5,105 nt of DNA, from the NCBI GenBank assembly GCA_031258615.1, contig JAIRMP010000095.1:1-5105 (forward strand), in the 5' to 3' direction. Below, piece after piece: positions 1 through 4,628 of the stretch. A program made the position numbers and the translations under genes. The DNA comes from Spirochaetaceae bacterium. Its GTDB lineage: Bacteria > Spirochaetota > Spirochaetia > Treponematales > Breznakiellaceae. Position 1 is the stretch's first letter. Each line of letters begins with the position of its first letter. Under the pieces are notes generated by a model that did no database searches, had not been told where the DNA came from, and saw only the letters and a program-made list of their open reading frames with translations.

Positions 1-83
1 TGGGTGCGGACAGCAAGCCGCAGGAAACGTTCAAGGCGGCCAGGGCTGTCAAAGCGGTCAGGAAAAAAAATACCGATTTGTAA
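1..83 (+). CDS. C-terminal end of an upstream gene (partial, unidentified)
   Basis: Reading from position 3 gives 26 codons before a TAA at 81-83, ending in a lysine- and arginine-rich tail (…AVKAVRKKNTDL). Many codons end in G or C, as in the GC-rich genes downstream, and this favours the frame. The other forward frames also stay open here, one of them to a TAA near 155, so the frame choice is not certain. The fragment is too short to assign a family. It lies on the same strand as the ABC operon but is separated from it by about 180 bases that hold a promoter-like sequence, so it is probably the end of a separate transcription unit. Confidence 0.4.
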   Translation, partial: GADSKPQETFKAARAVKAVRKKNTDL

Positions 84-87
84 CGCC

Positions 88-114
88 CGCCCCATCCGCC
101 CGGTATGTGGGGCG
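88..114 (+). terminator. weak GC-rich hairpin after the upstream gene
   Basis: CGCCCCA at 88-94 and TGGGGCG at 108-114 are perfect 7-bp complements around a 13-base loop, starting five bases after the upstream stop codon. No T-run follows, so this is not a canonical intrinsic terminator. It could be a weak transcript end or chance pairing in GC-rich sequence. Confidence 0.2.
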
Positions 115-146
115 CCAAGAACTGCGCCTCAGCCTTAAAAACATGG

Positions 147-175
147 TTGAATCGTAAGCGGCGTTTTTATAAAAT
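147..175 (+). promoter_or_regulatory. candidate sigma-70-type promoter for the ABC operon
   Basis: TTGAAT (147-152) is separated by 17 bases from TAAAAT (170-175). The -10 box matches the consensus at five of six positions and the -35 at four of six. It lies in the only sizeable gap upstream of the operon, about 90 bases before the GTG start at 263. This leaves a leader that contains the hairpin at 228-250. Immediately after the -10 box there is a small inverted repeat, TTGTG (175-179) and CACAA (186-190), which could be an operator. No start site is shown by the sequence itself. Confidence 0.5.
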
Positions 176-227
176 TGTGAACAAACACAAAAAATCGCGC
201 CCAAAATACCGGTTTCAGGCGTGTTTG

Positions 228-250
228 TGGCAAGCGCGGAGCGCTTGCCA
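228..250 (+). repeat. perfect hairpin next to the ribosome binding site of the ABC ATPase gene
   Basis: TGGCAAGCGC (228-237) and GCGCTTGCCA (241-250) are perfect 10-bp complements around the loop GGA. The stem ends directly before TAGGAG (251-256), the likely ribosome binding site of the GTG start at 263. In RNA this hairpin would sit at the edge of the ribosome footprint, so an effect on translation or mRNA stability is possible. Its CAAGCGC/GCGCTTG inner arm is the same as in the hairpin at 3562-3591 behind the operon, which suggests one family of repeats. With no T-run it is unlikely to be an intrinsic terminator. Confidence 0.6.
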
Positions 251-262
251 TAGGAGTGCTGT

Positions 263-1255
263 GTGATAGAAGTATATAATCTGGTTAAAAAATACGGCGC
301 GTTTACGGCGGTGAATGATGTGTCGTTTACGCTGCCGGACGGGCAGGTGCTGGGCTTCCTGGGGCCTAACGGCGCGGGGAAGACTACGGTGATGAAGATA
401 CTGACGGGCTTCCACTTTCCAAGCGGCGGGGACGCACTTGTGAACGGCGTTTCCGTAGAGGACGATCCTGTCGCGGTGAAGCGCCTGATAGGCTACCTGC
501 CGGAGGGGGTGCCGCTGTACGGCGACCTTACCGTGACGGAATACCTTGGGTTTGTCGCCGCCGCCCGCCTGATACCGCCTGAAAAGCGGGAAGGCGCGGT
601 GGACGCGGCGCTCGACCAGTGCGGCCTTGCCGGGATGTCCCACCGCCGCATAGAAACGCTGTCCAAAGGCTACAGGCAGCGGACAGGGCTGGCTCAGGCT
701 ATCATCCACGACCCGCCCATCCTGATACTGGACGAGCCTACCACCGGCCTTGACCCAAACCAGATCATAGAGATACGCGGCCTGATCAAGGAGCTTGGAA
801 AGCGCAAGACGGTGATCCTGTCCACGCACATACTTCAGGAGGTGGAGGCGGTCTGCACACAGGTGCTGATACTGAATTCAGGCCGCATCGCCGCGCAGGG
901 CAGCCCGTCCCAGATCGCCGCCGGTTTGCGCGGCGGCGAAATCTGGACGCTCACGCTGAAGGGCGGCGGGGAAGAGGAGGTAAGGCAGGGCCTGCGGACG
1001 CTTGAGGCAGGCTTTGAGGGCGGCGTGGAGGTTTCCGAACTCCATGCGGGAGACGATGGCACGGTACACGCGGCCTTTGTCGTTTCAGGCGGCGACAGGG
1101 GCGATTCCAACACGAACGCGGAACTCATATTCGATTGGGCCGTCTCCCAAAACTTTAAAATTTTAGAGATGAGCCGGAAAAAAACCTCGCTCGAAGATAT
1201 TTTTGTAAAACTCACCGGATCATCTTCCAATGACGGGGTCTCAAATGAAAATTAA
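263..1255 (+). CDS. ABC transporter ATP-binding protein, GldA-like
   Basis: This 330-residue cytoplasmic ATPase would power the permease encoded next. All ABC landmarks are visible: Walker A GPNGAGKTT (residues 34-42), signature LSKGYRQ (133-139), Walker B ILILDEPT (153-160), the D-loop GLDP (162-165) and the switch histidine in STHIL (H189). The LSKGYRQR form of the signature and the YLPE segment near residue 79 are typical of ATPases paired with ABC-2 permeases, including GldA and NosF. Residues from about 220 form a less conserved C-terminal domain that ends with SLEDIFVKLT, a common ending in this family. The start is GTG at 263, preceded by TAGGAG six bases upstream; no better start was seen. 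The gene overlaps the permease by 11 bases if that gene starts at 1245. The exported or imported substrate cannot be told from the sequence. Confidence 0.95.
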   Translation: MIEVYNLVKKYGAFTAVNDVSFTLPDGQVLGFLGPNGAGKTTVMKILTGFHFPSGGDALVNGVSVEDDPVAVKRLIGYLPEGVPLYGDLTVTEYLGFVAAARLIPPEKREGAVDAALDQCGLAGMSHRRIETLSKGYRQRTGLAQAIIHDPPILILDEPTTGLDPNQIIEIRGLIKELGKRKTVILSTHILQEVEAVCTQVLILNSGRIAAQGSPSQIAAGLRGGEIWTLTLKGGGEEEVRQGLRTLEAGFEGGVEVSELHAGDDGTVHAAFVVSGGDRGDSNTNAELIFDWAVSQNFKILEMSRKKTSLEDIFVKLTGSSSNDGVSNEN

Positions 1256-1991
1256 CGCTACGCTGTTACGGTCTCCGGCGCTCGCGCTGGCAAAAAAAGA
1301 GTTGTATTCACTCTGCATATCGCCCGCCTTCTACGGGATACTGATCTTTTTCCTTGTCTTTACGTCCGTATGGCTCTTTAACTTCCAAAACTTTTTCTTG
1401 CGCGATATGGCCGCGCTCAGGCCGTACTTCGCCGGCTTTACGCTCGCCTTCGTGCTGGTGATCCCCGGCATAACGATGAAAAGCTGGGCCGAGGAACGAA
1501 GGCTTGGCAGCATAGAACTGCTGCTGACGATGCCGTTCTCCGAATGGGACCTGGTCCTCGGCAAATTCCTTAGCTGCCTCGGCATCCTCGTTTGTATGCT
1601 CATCCTCACCGTGCCGCTGCCGCTTAGCGTGCTGCCGCTCGGCGTATTTGACGGCGGCGTGATTGTCTGCGAGTACTTAGGCGCGTTCCTGCTGGGGGCG
1701 GCGGCCTCGGCGGTGGGCCTGTTCCTGTCCTCGCTGTCCAAGAACCAGGCCGCCGCCTTCCTGGGAAGCGCCGCCGTCCTCCTCGTCATCATGTTCGCAA
1801 ACCAGATACCGTTTTCTCAGAATGTGCCGGCCCCGCTGGCGGCGGTGATCAACTTCGTATCCCTGTCCTTTCACTTTGAAAGTTTTTCGCGGGGGATGCT
1901 GGACAGCCGCGACCTGCTGTTCTTCATCCTTACCGCCGCGCTGTTCCTGTTTTTGAACACCCGCGTACTCCTGTTGAGGAAATGGAGCTAA
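1245..1991 (+). CDS. ABC-2 type transporter permease, GldF-like
   Basis: This is a membrane protein of 248 residues from ATG 1245. About six hydrophobic segments are visible, near residues 25-45, 62-78, 106-125, 141-161, 168-186 and 225-242. Between the second and third lies a cytoplasmic stretch, MKSWAEERRLGSIELLLTMP, which is a hallmark of the GldF/NosY-type ABC-2 family and is probably the coupling region that touches the ATPase. An in-frame ATG at 1230 would add five residues. I prefer 1245 because GGGG at 1235-1238 lies six bases before it and nothing similar precedes 1230. The start overlaps the ATPase gene by 11 bases, which suggests translational coupling, and the stop lies three bases before the next gene. 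The length is normal for the family. The substrate is not known. Confidence 0.92.
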   Translation: MKINATLLRSPALALAKKELYSLCISPAFYGILIFFLVFTSVWLFNFQNFFLRDMAALRPYFAGFTLAFVLVIPGITMKSWAEERRLGSIELLLTMPFSEWDLVLGKFLSCLGILVCMLILTVPLPLSVLPLGVFDGGVIVCEYLGAFLLGAAASAVGLFLSSLSKNQAAAFLGSAAVLLVIMFANQIPFSQNVPAPLAAVINFVSLSFHFESFSRGMLDSRDLLFFILTAALFLFLNTRVLLLRKWS

Positions 1992-1994
1992 GGC

Positions 1995-3548
1995 ATGACA
2001 AAGAAACACGAAACGATAATCATTACCGCGCTTTCGGTGGCGGCGATCGTGCTGGCCCTGCTGCTGGGCAGCCGCCTCTGGTTCAGGCTGGACCTGACGG
2101 CAAGCAAGCTGTACACAATATCGCCCGCCTCCCGCGGCCTTGCCGGCTCACTGCAAAGTCAAATCAAGATAACCTACTTCCTGTCCGACAAACTCCGCCA
2201 GCTTTACCCGCAGCCGGGCGAGATTGTAGACCTCGTGCGGGAGTACGTTACCTACTCAGACGGCGGAATCCGCTTTACAGTGCGCGACCCCGGCAAGGAG
2301 GGGCTGGAGGGCGACCTGGAGCGGCTGGGCATCTACCCCCGGCAGATGCAGACGGTGGAGCGGAACGAAGCGAGCGTTTCAAATGTCTTTTCAGGGATTC
2401 TGATAGAGTACATGGAAAAGACCGATATAATCCCGTTCGTTTTTTCGCTTGAGACGCTGGAGTACGACCTCACGAGCCGAATCCGCGCGCTGGTGAGCGG
2501 CAGGACACGCGAGGCAGGCATAATTCTGGCCGATACCGCCAAGTCGCTGGACGGAAACTACCGTAACCTGACCGGGACGCTCCGGATGTCGGGCTACAGG
2601 GTACGCGAAATCCCCGTGGGGGACGAGATTCCGGAGGGTTTAAGCGAGGTGATACTGATAGGCGGCGTGGACACGCTGGACGAAACGGCGCTTTCGCTGA
2701 TCGACGGCTACATTCAGCGCGGCGGCAAGGTACTGTTCCTCGTCGAGAATTTGATGCTCTCCACCGCTACGGGCCGGATGGAGGTCGTGCCGAGGACAGA
2801 CGGCGGCCTGCTGGCGATGCTCCGCTCTTACGGGGTGGACGTACAGGGCGCGCTGGTTCTGGACAAATCGTGCCTCACGATAACGTACCAGAGCGCGGGC
2901 GCGGGCGGTATGCCGGTGATCAGGCTCGTCCGCTACCCGTTTTGGATCAGCGTAACGCGGGAGGGCGGCTACAGTAACCACCCCGTAACCTCGGCGTTTG
3001 CCGGCCTCGACCTGTTCTGGGCAAACCCGCTCACGCTCAGCGCGGTGGAGGGTGTGGAAGCGGTTCCGCTGCTTTCCAGCACCGCTGAAGCCTGGTTAAT
3101 GACGCAAGACTTTGCGGTAGAGCCGGGCCAGTCGTTTCTGTTCACGCGGGAAGAGGACAAAACGTCAGGCGAAAAGCTGCTGGCGGCGGCGCTGTCGGGC
3201 CGTTTTCCGCCATACTTCAAGGACGGGGACGGGAAGGCCGCCGGCGGCGCGGACAGCCGGATCATCGTGGTTGGGAACAACGAGTTCGTAAACGATCAGT
3301 ACCTCAATTCCGATCGCAACCTCACATTCTTGCTGCTTGCCGCCGACTGGCTTGCCAACGACGACGACATCATCAGCATAAGGAGCCGGGCCTCCGGTAC
3401 GCCCCGTCTGGATAGGATTACTGAGCCTAAGAAGAAGGCGGCGGCTATGGCCTTTGCCCGCAGTCTCAACACGGTAGTAATTCCCGCCGCCGTCCTCGCC
3501 TTCGCCATCGCTTTCGGCCTGAAGCGCCGGCGGCGCGCAAGCCGCTAG
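1995..3548 (+). CDS. GldG-family ABC transporter auxiliary protein
   Basis: The product has 517 residues, with a short cytoplasmic start, a transmembrane helix at about 8-28, a large extracytoplasmic part and a second helix at about 491-509 followed by a basic tail (KRRRRASR). Just after the first helix is RLDLTASKLYTISP (31-44), the characteristic entry motif of GldG and related ABC auxiliary proteins (ABC_transp_aux family). Residues of about 170-260 look like the alpha/beta, glutamine-amidotransferase-like fold of that family, with IILADT and VLFLVEN strands. The segment IIVVGNNEFVNDQYLN near 423-438 is also typical. GGAG at 1984-1987 lies seven bases before the ATG. In the family this protein forms a complex with the ATPase and permease; the gliding role known from Flavobacterium should not be assumed here. 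A DUF4340 gene often follows such trios in other genomes, but none follows here. Confidence 0.88.
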   Translation: MTKKHETIIITALSVAAIVLALLLGSRLWFRLDLTASKLYTISPASRGLAGSLQSQIKITYFLSDKLRQLYPQPGEIVDLVREYVTYSDGGIRFTVRDPGKEGLEGDLERLGIYPRQMQTVERNEASVSNVFSGILIEYMEKTDIIPFVFSLETLEYDLTSRIRALVSGRTREAGIILADTAKSLDGNYRNLTGTLRMSGYRVREIPVGDEIPEGLSEVILIGGVDTLDETALSLIDGYIQRGGKVLFLVENLMLSTATGRMEVVPRTDGGLLAMLRSYGVDVQGALVLDKSCLTITYQSAGAGGMPVIRLVRYPFWISVTREGGYSNHPVTSAFAGLDLFWANPLTLSAVEGVEAVPLLSSTAEAWLMTQDFAVEPGQSFLFTREEDKTSGEKLLAAALSGRFPPYFKDGDGKAAGGADSRIIVVGNNEFVNDQYLNSDRNLTFLLLAADWLANDDDIISIRSRASGTPRLDRITEPKKKAAAMAFARSLNTVVIPAAVLAFAIAFGLKRRRRASR

Positions 3549-3561
3549 GCTTTGCCGCTTG

Positions 3562-3591
3562 CCGGACAAGCGCTGTGCGGCGCTTGTCCGG
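3562..3591 (+). terminator. strong hairpin at the end of the ABC operon
   Basis: CCGGACAAGCGC (3562-3573) and GCGCTTGTCCGG (3580-3591) are perfect 12-bp complements with a six-base loop, beginning 14 bases after the stop codon of the GldG-like gene. The position fits a transcript end or an mRNA 3' stabiliser. There is no T-run after the stem, so a canonical intrinsic terminator is not supported. CGCTTG at 3556-3561 can also pair with CAAGCG at 3567-3572 in a smaller competing hairpin, giving three interchangeable arms. The inner arms match the hairpin at 228-250. Confidence 0.4.
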
Positions 3592-3745
3592 ATGGTCTTG
3601 CATGGCGTCCCATTTCCGCCGCAGGGTTTCCACTACGGCTTCCTTAATCTGTCAGATAAACAGGATGATGTTTAAGATTCTCAGATATGCTAAAAAATAT
3701 AAATCTCTTGAAAAATTATCTTATGGAAAATATTCTCTAATATCC
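3592..3745. other. non-coding junction between GC-rich and AT-rich DNA
   Basis: No convincing gene is seen here. The first 60 bases still look GC-rich; from about 3640 the sequence becomes AT-rich and stays so to the end of the window. An interrupted inverted repeat spans 3646-3679: AATCT, then TAAACA (3657-3662), a six-base loop, TGTTTA (3669-3674) and AGATT (3675-3679), with six unpaired bases on the left side. It may be a degenerate dispersed repeat. A 64-codon open frame from a GTG at 3575 crosses this stretch, but it starts inside the hairpin loop, shifts composition halfway and has no ribosome binding site. Confidence 0.5.
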
Positions 3746-3775
3746 TTGTGCTTTTTGTTGTTTCTGTGATATACT
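3746..3775 (+). promoter_or_regulatory. candidate extended -10 promoter of the toxin-antitoxin module
   Basis: TATACT at 3770-3775 matches the -10 consensus at five of six positions and is preceded by TG one base upstream (3767-3768), giving an extended -10 motif. A poor -35 candidate, TTGTGC (3746-3751), lies 18 bases upstream. Extended -10 promoters tolerate weak -35 boxes. It sits about 30 bases before the ATG at 3806 and is the only good candidate in this gap. Confidence 0.5.
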
Positions 3776-3805
3776 ATAAAAAAGAGAATTGGATCCGGGT
3801 AATAT

Positions 3806-4069
3806 ATGGAGATTATTGTTTTGGATAGTGCTTACAAACATGGAGTGACAAGGCAAAGTATTTATTCTTGTTTGTTTAATTTCAGAAGTGATATGGTGCT
3901 TGATGATCCTCCGCCCAAACGCTTGTTTATCGGTTTTGATCATTTTGGAAACGCATTGGAAATAATAGCTATTGAGGATATTGAGCGGGATTGTTTAGTG
4001 GTTATTCATGCGATGAAATTAAGGAAACAGTTTTACCATTTGTTGGAAGGAGGTAATCATGGATTATGA
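3806..4069 (+). CDS. putative toxin of a toxin-antitoxin pair, BrnT/DUF4258-like
   Basis: This is a small protein of 87 residues. It starts with VLDSAYKHGVTRQSI (5-19), a form of the (S/A)xKHGI/V helix seen at the start of many BrnT- and DUF4258-like toxins. A central strand pair follows (RLFIGFDHFGNALEIIAI, about 39-56), and near the end comes VVIHAMKLRKQF (65-76), matching the HAMK.R ending of related small toxins. Members of this fold are RelE-type mRNA-cleaving toxins; that activity is inferred here. The length fits. The ATG at 3806 has only a weak GGG (3797-3799) as a ribosome binding site, so expression is likely low. The last 11 bases overlap the next gene, as in coupled toxin-antitoxin pairs. 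The gene is AT-rich, unlike the ABC operon. The family assignment rests on motif memory, not a search. Confidence 0.65.
   Translation: MEIIVLDSAYKHGVTRQSIYSCLFNFRSDMVLDDPPPKRLFIGFDHFGNALEIIAIEDIERDCLVVIHAMKLRKQFYHLLEGGNHGL
4047..4054 (+). promoter_or_regulatory. strong Shine-Dalgarno of the antitoxin gene
   Basis: AAGGAGGT lies inside the end of the toxin gene, four bases before the ATG at 4059, and is close to the ideal complement of the 16S rRNA tail. It decides the start of the second gene and contrasts with the weak site before the toxin, so more antitoxin than toxin would be made from the same mRNA. Confidence 0.85.
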
Positions 4070-4250
4070 CAATATTAAGGTTGAAGACGAAGTTGATGCT
4101 ATGGTAACCGCCGTAGAACAAGGAAAGCTGCGTCCTGCTACTAAAAGAGAATCCATGTCTGTTAGGCTTGCGGCGTTGAGTGATATTGTTCACGAATTAC
4201 AAGTCATTGTAAAAGATGACAAAGAATTATCCATAGTAACAAAAATGTAA
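4059..4250 (+). CDS. putative antitoxin partner, 63 residues
   Basis: The gene begins with a very strong ribosome binding site and overlaps the toxin-like gene by 11 bases, so the two are almost certainly translated together. The N-terminal half is acidic (DNIKVEDEVDAMVTAVEQG). In the middle is RESMSVRLAA (about 30-39), which resembles the DNA-binding beta strand that opens ribbon-helix-helix antitoxins. The remaining 24 residues are hydrophobic and charged but do not clearly show the usual two helices, so it may be a shortened or divergent form. Role and operator binding are inferred from position and size. I do not recognise a specific family. No frameshift that would restore a longer reading frame is visible: the other two frames hit stops soon after the SVRL segment. 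Confidence 0.6.
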   Translation: MDYDNIKVEDEVDAMVTAVEQGKLRPATKRESMSVRLAALSDIVHELQVIVKDDKELSIVTKM

Positions 4251-4334
4251 TTGTATTTAGATGATACTGCATAAAGATATTATGAAAACATGTGGTATCA
4301 CAAGGAAATTATCAAGTAATAGTGCAGGGCGTAC

Positions 4335-4520
4335 TGCACATAACAGGACTGTTTACGCTACGCCCGCAGTAGCGGGCTTGGTCTTCCGTTCGCTAGGTCA
4401 TTCCGCTACGCTCCATTCCCACGCCAAAACTCCGCCACATTTTTGCAGCCCTGGTCTCCGCTTCGCGGAGCCCTTATTCGGGCTGCAAAAACGTCATAAA
4501 CAACCGGAACGTTATGTGCA
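4335..4520 (+). repeat. 186-bp palindromic element, attC-like integron recombination site
   Basis: The ends are perfect 10-bp inverted repeats: TGCACATAAC (4335-4344) and GTTATGTGCA (4511-4520). Inside them is a second pair, TGTTTA (4350-4355) and TAAACA (4497-4502), offset by unequal spacers of 5 and 8 bases. The centre folds into further hairpins: GCCCGC/GCGGGC (4362-4377), and TTTTTGCAGCCC/GGGCTGCAAAAA (4440-4491) enclosing CTCCGC/GCGGAG (4456-4470). Nested R and L box pairs with a variable structured middle are the architecture of integron attC sites. The core GTTATGT differs from the classical GTTRRRY at one position. It lies 84 bases after the antitoxin stop, on the side expected for a cassette attC, and a new gene follows. 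No integrase gene is in the window. It could instead be a dispersed palindromic repeat or miniature element. An open frame across it (4261-4524) is not a gene. Confidence 0.5.
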
Positions 4521-4552
4521 ATAAAAATTAAAATTTATTGAAGATACAGTAC

Positions 4553-4570
4553 GCCGCCATCCATGGCGGC
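4553..4570. repeat. GC-rich hairpin between the attC-like element and the Nudix promoter
   Basis: GCCGCCAT (4553-4560) and ATGGCGGC (4563-4570) form an 8-bp perfect inverted repeat in otherwise AT-rich DNA. In RNA the stem would be about 7 bp with a four-base loop. No T-run follows on the forward strand, so it is at best a weak transcript end. It lies 10 bases before the -35 box of the Nudix promoter, and protein binding or insulation from upstream transcription is possible. Confidence 0.4.
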
Positions 4571-4579
4571 TAATATAAG

Positions 4580-4608
4580 TTGACATTAAAATAATATAGG
4601 AATATACT
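4580..4608 (+). promoter_or_regulatory. near-consensus promoter of the Nudix gene
   Basis: A perfect -35 box TTGACA (4580-4585), an ideal 17-base spacer and TATACT (4603-4608), five of six at the -10, make this the strongest promoter in the window. Transcription would start near 4614-4616, leaving a leader of only about 15 bases before the ATG at 4629. A 10-bp perfect palindrome, TGTTTAAACA (4608-4617), overlaps the end of the -10 box and the expected start point and could be an operator. Confidence 0.75.
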
Positions 4609-4628
4609 GTTTAAACAAGGCGGAGGAT

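Noticed and set aside
215..829. 204-codon open frame on the minus strand
   Set aside because: It lies antisense to the clear ABC ATPase gene and its sequence is the usual mirror of the conserved ATPase motifs; it has no family features or ribosome binding site.
1982..2452. 156-codon forward frame overlapping the start of the GldG-like gene
   Set aside because: It is a shifted reading of the GldG-like gene, rich in Arg, Pro and Gly as expected for an out-of-frame GC-rich sequence, while the overlapping frame has recognisable family motifs.
3550..3650. Short protein-like minus-strand reading across the hairpin (KEAVVETLRRKWDAM…)
   Set aside because: It has no start or ribosome binding site, a stop lies just upstream and it continues antisense to the GldG-like gene; chance in GC-rich DNA is more likely than a gene remnant.
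3575..3769. 64-codon forward frame after the ABC operon
   Set aside because: It starts with GTG inside the hairpin loop, spans the composition break, has no ribosome binding site and runs into the toxin promoter.
4440..4491. TTTTTGCAGCCC/GGGCTGCAAAAA stem as an intrinsic terminator
   Set aside because: The T-run lies on the 5' arm and the 3' arm ends in A residues on both strands, so no U-tract follows the stem; it fits better as the structured centre of the palindromic element.
4261..4524. 87-codon forward frame across the attC-like element
   Set aside because: Most of it is the palindromic element, it has no ribosome binding site and its composition follows the repeat, not a protein.
3601..4568. 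CATGGCG at 3601-3607 and 4562-4568 as direct repeats flanking an insertion
   Set aside because: It is only seven bases long, the surrounding bases do not match and the second copy belongs to a hairpin; chance is the simplest explanation.
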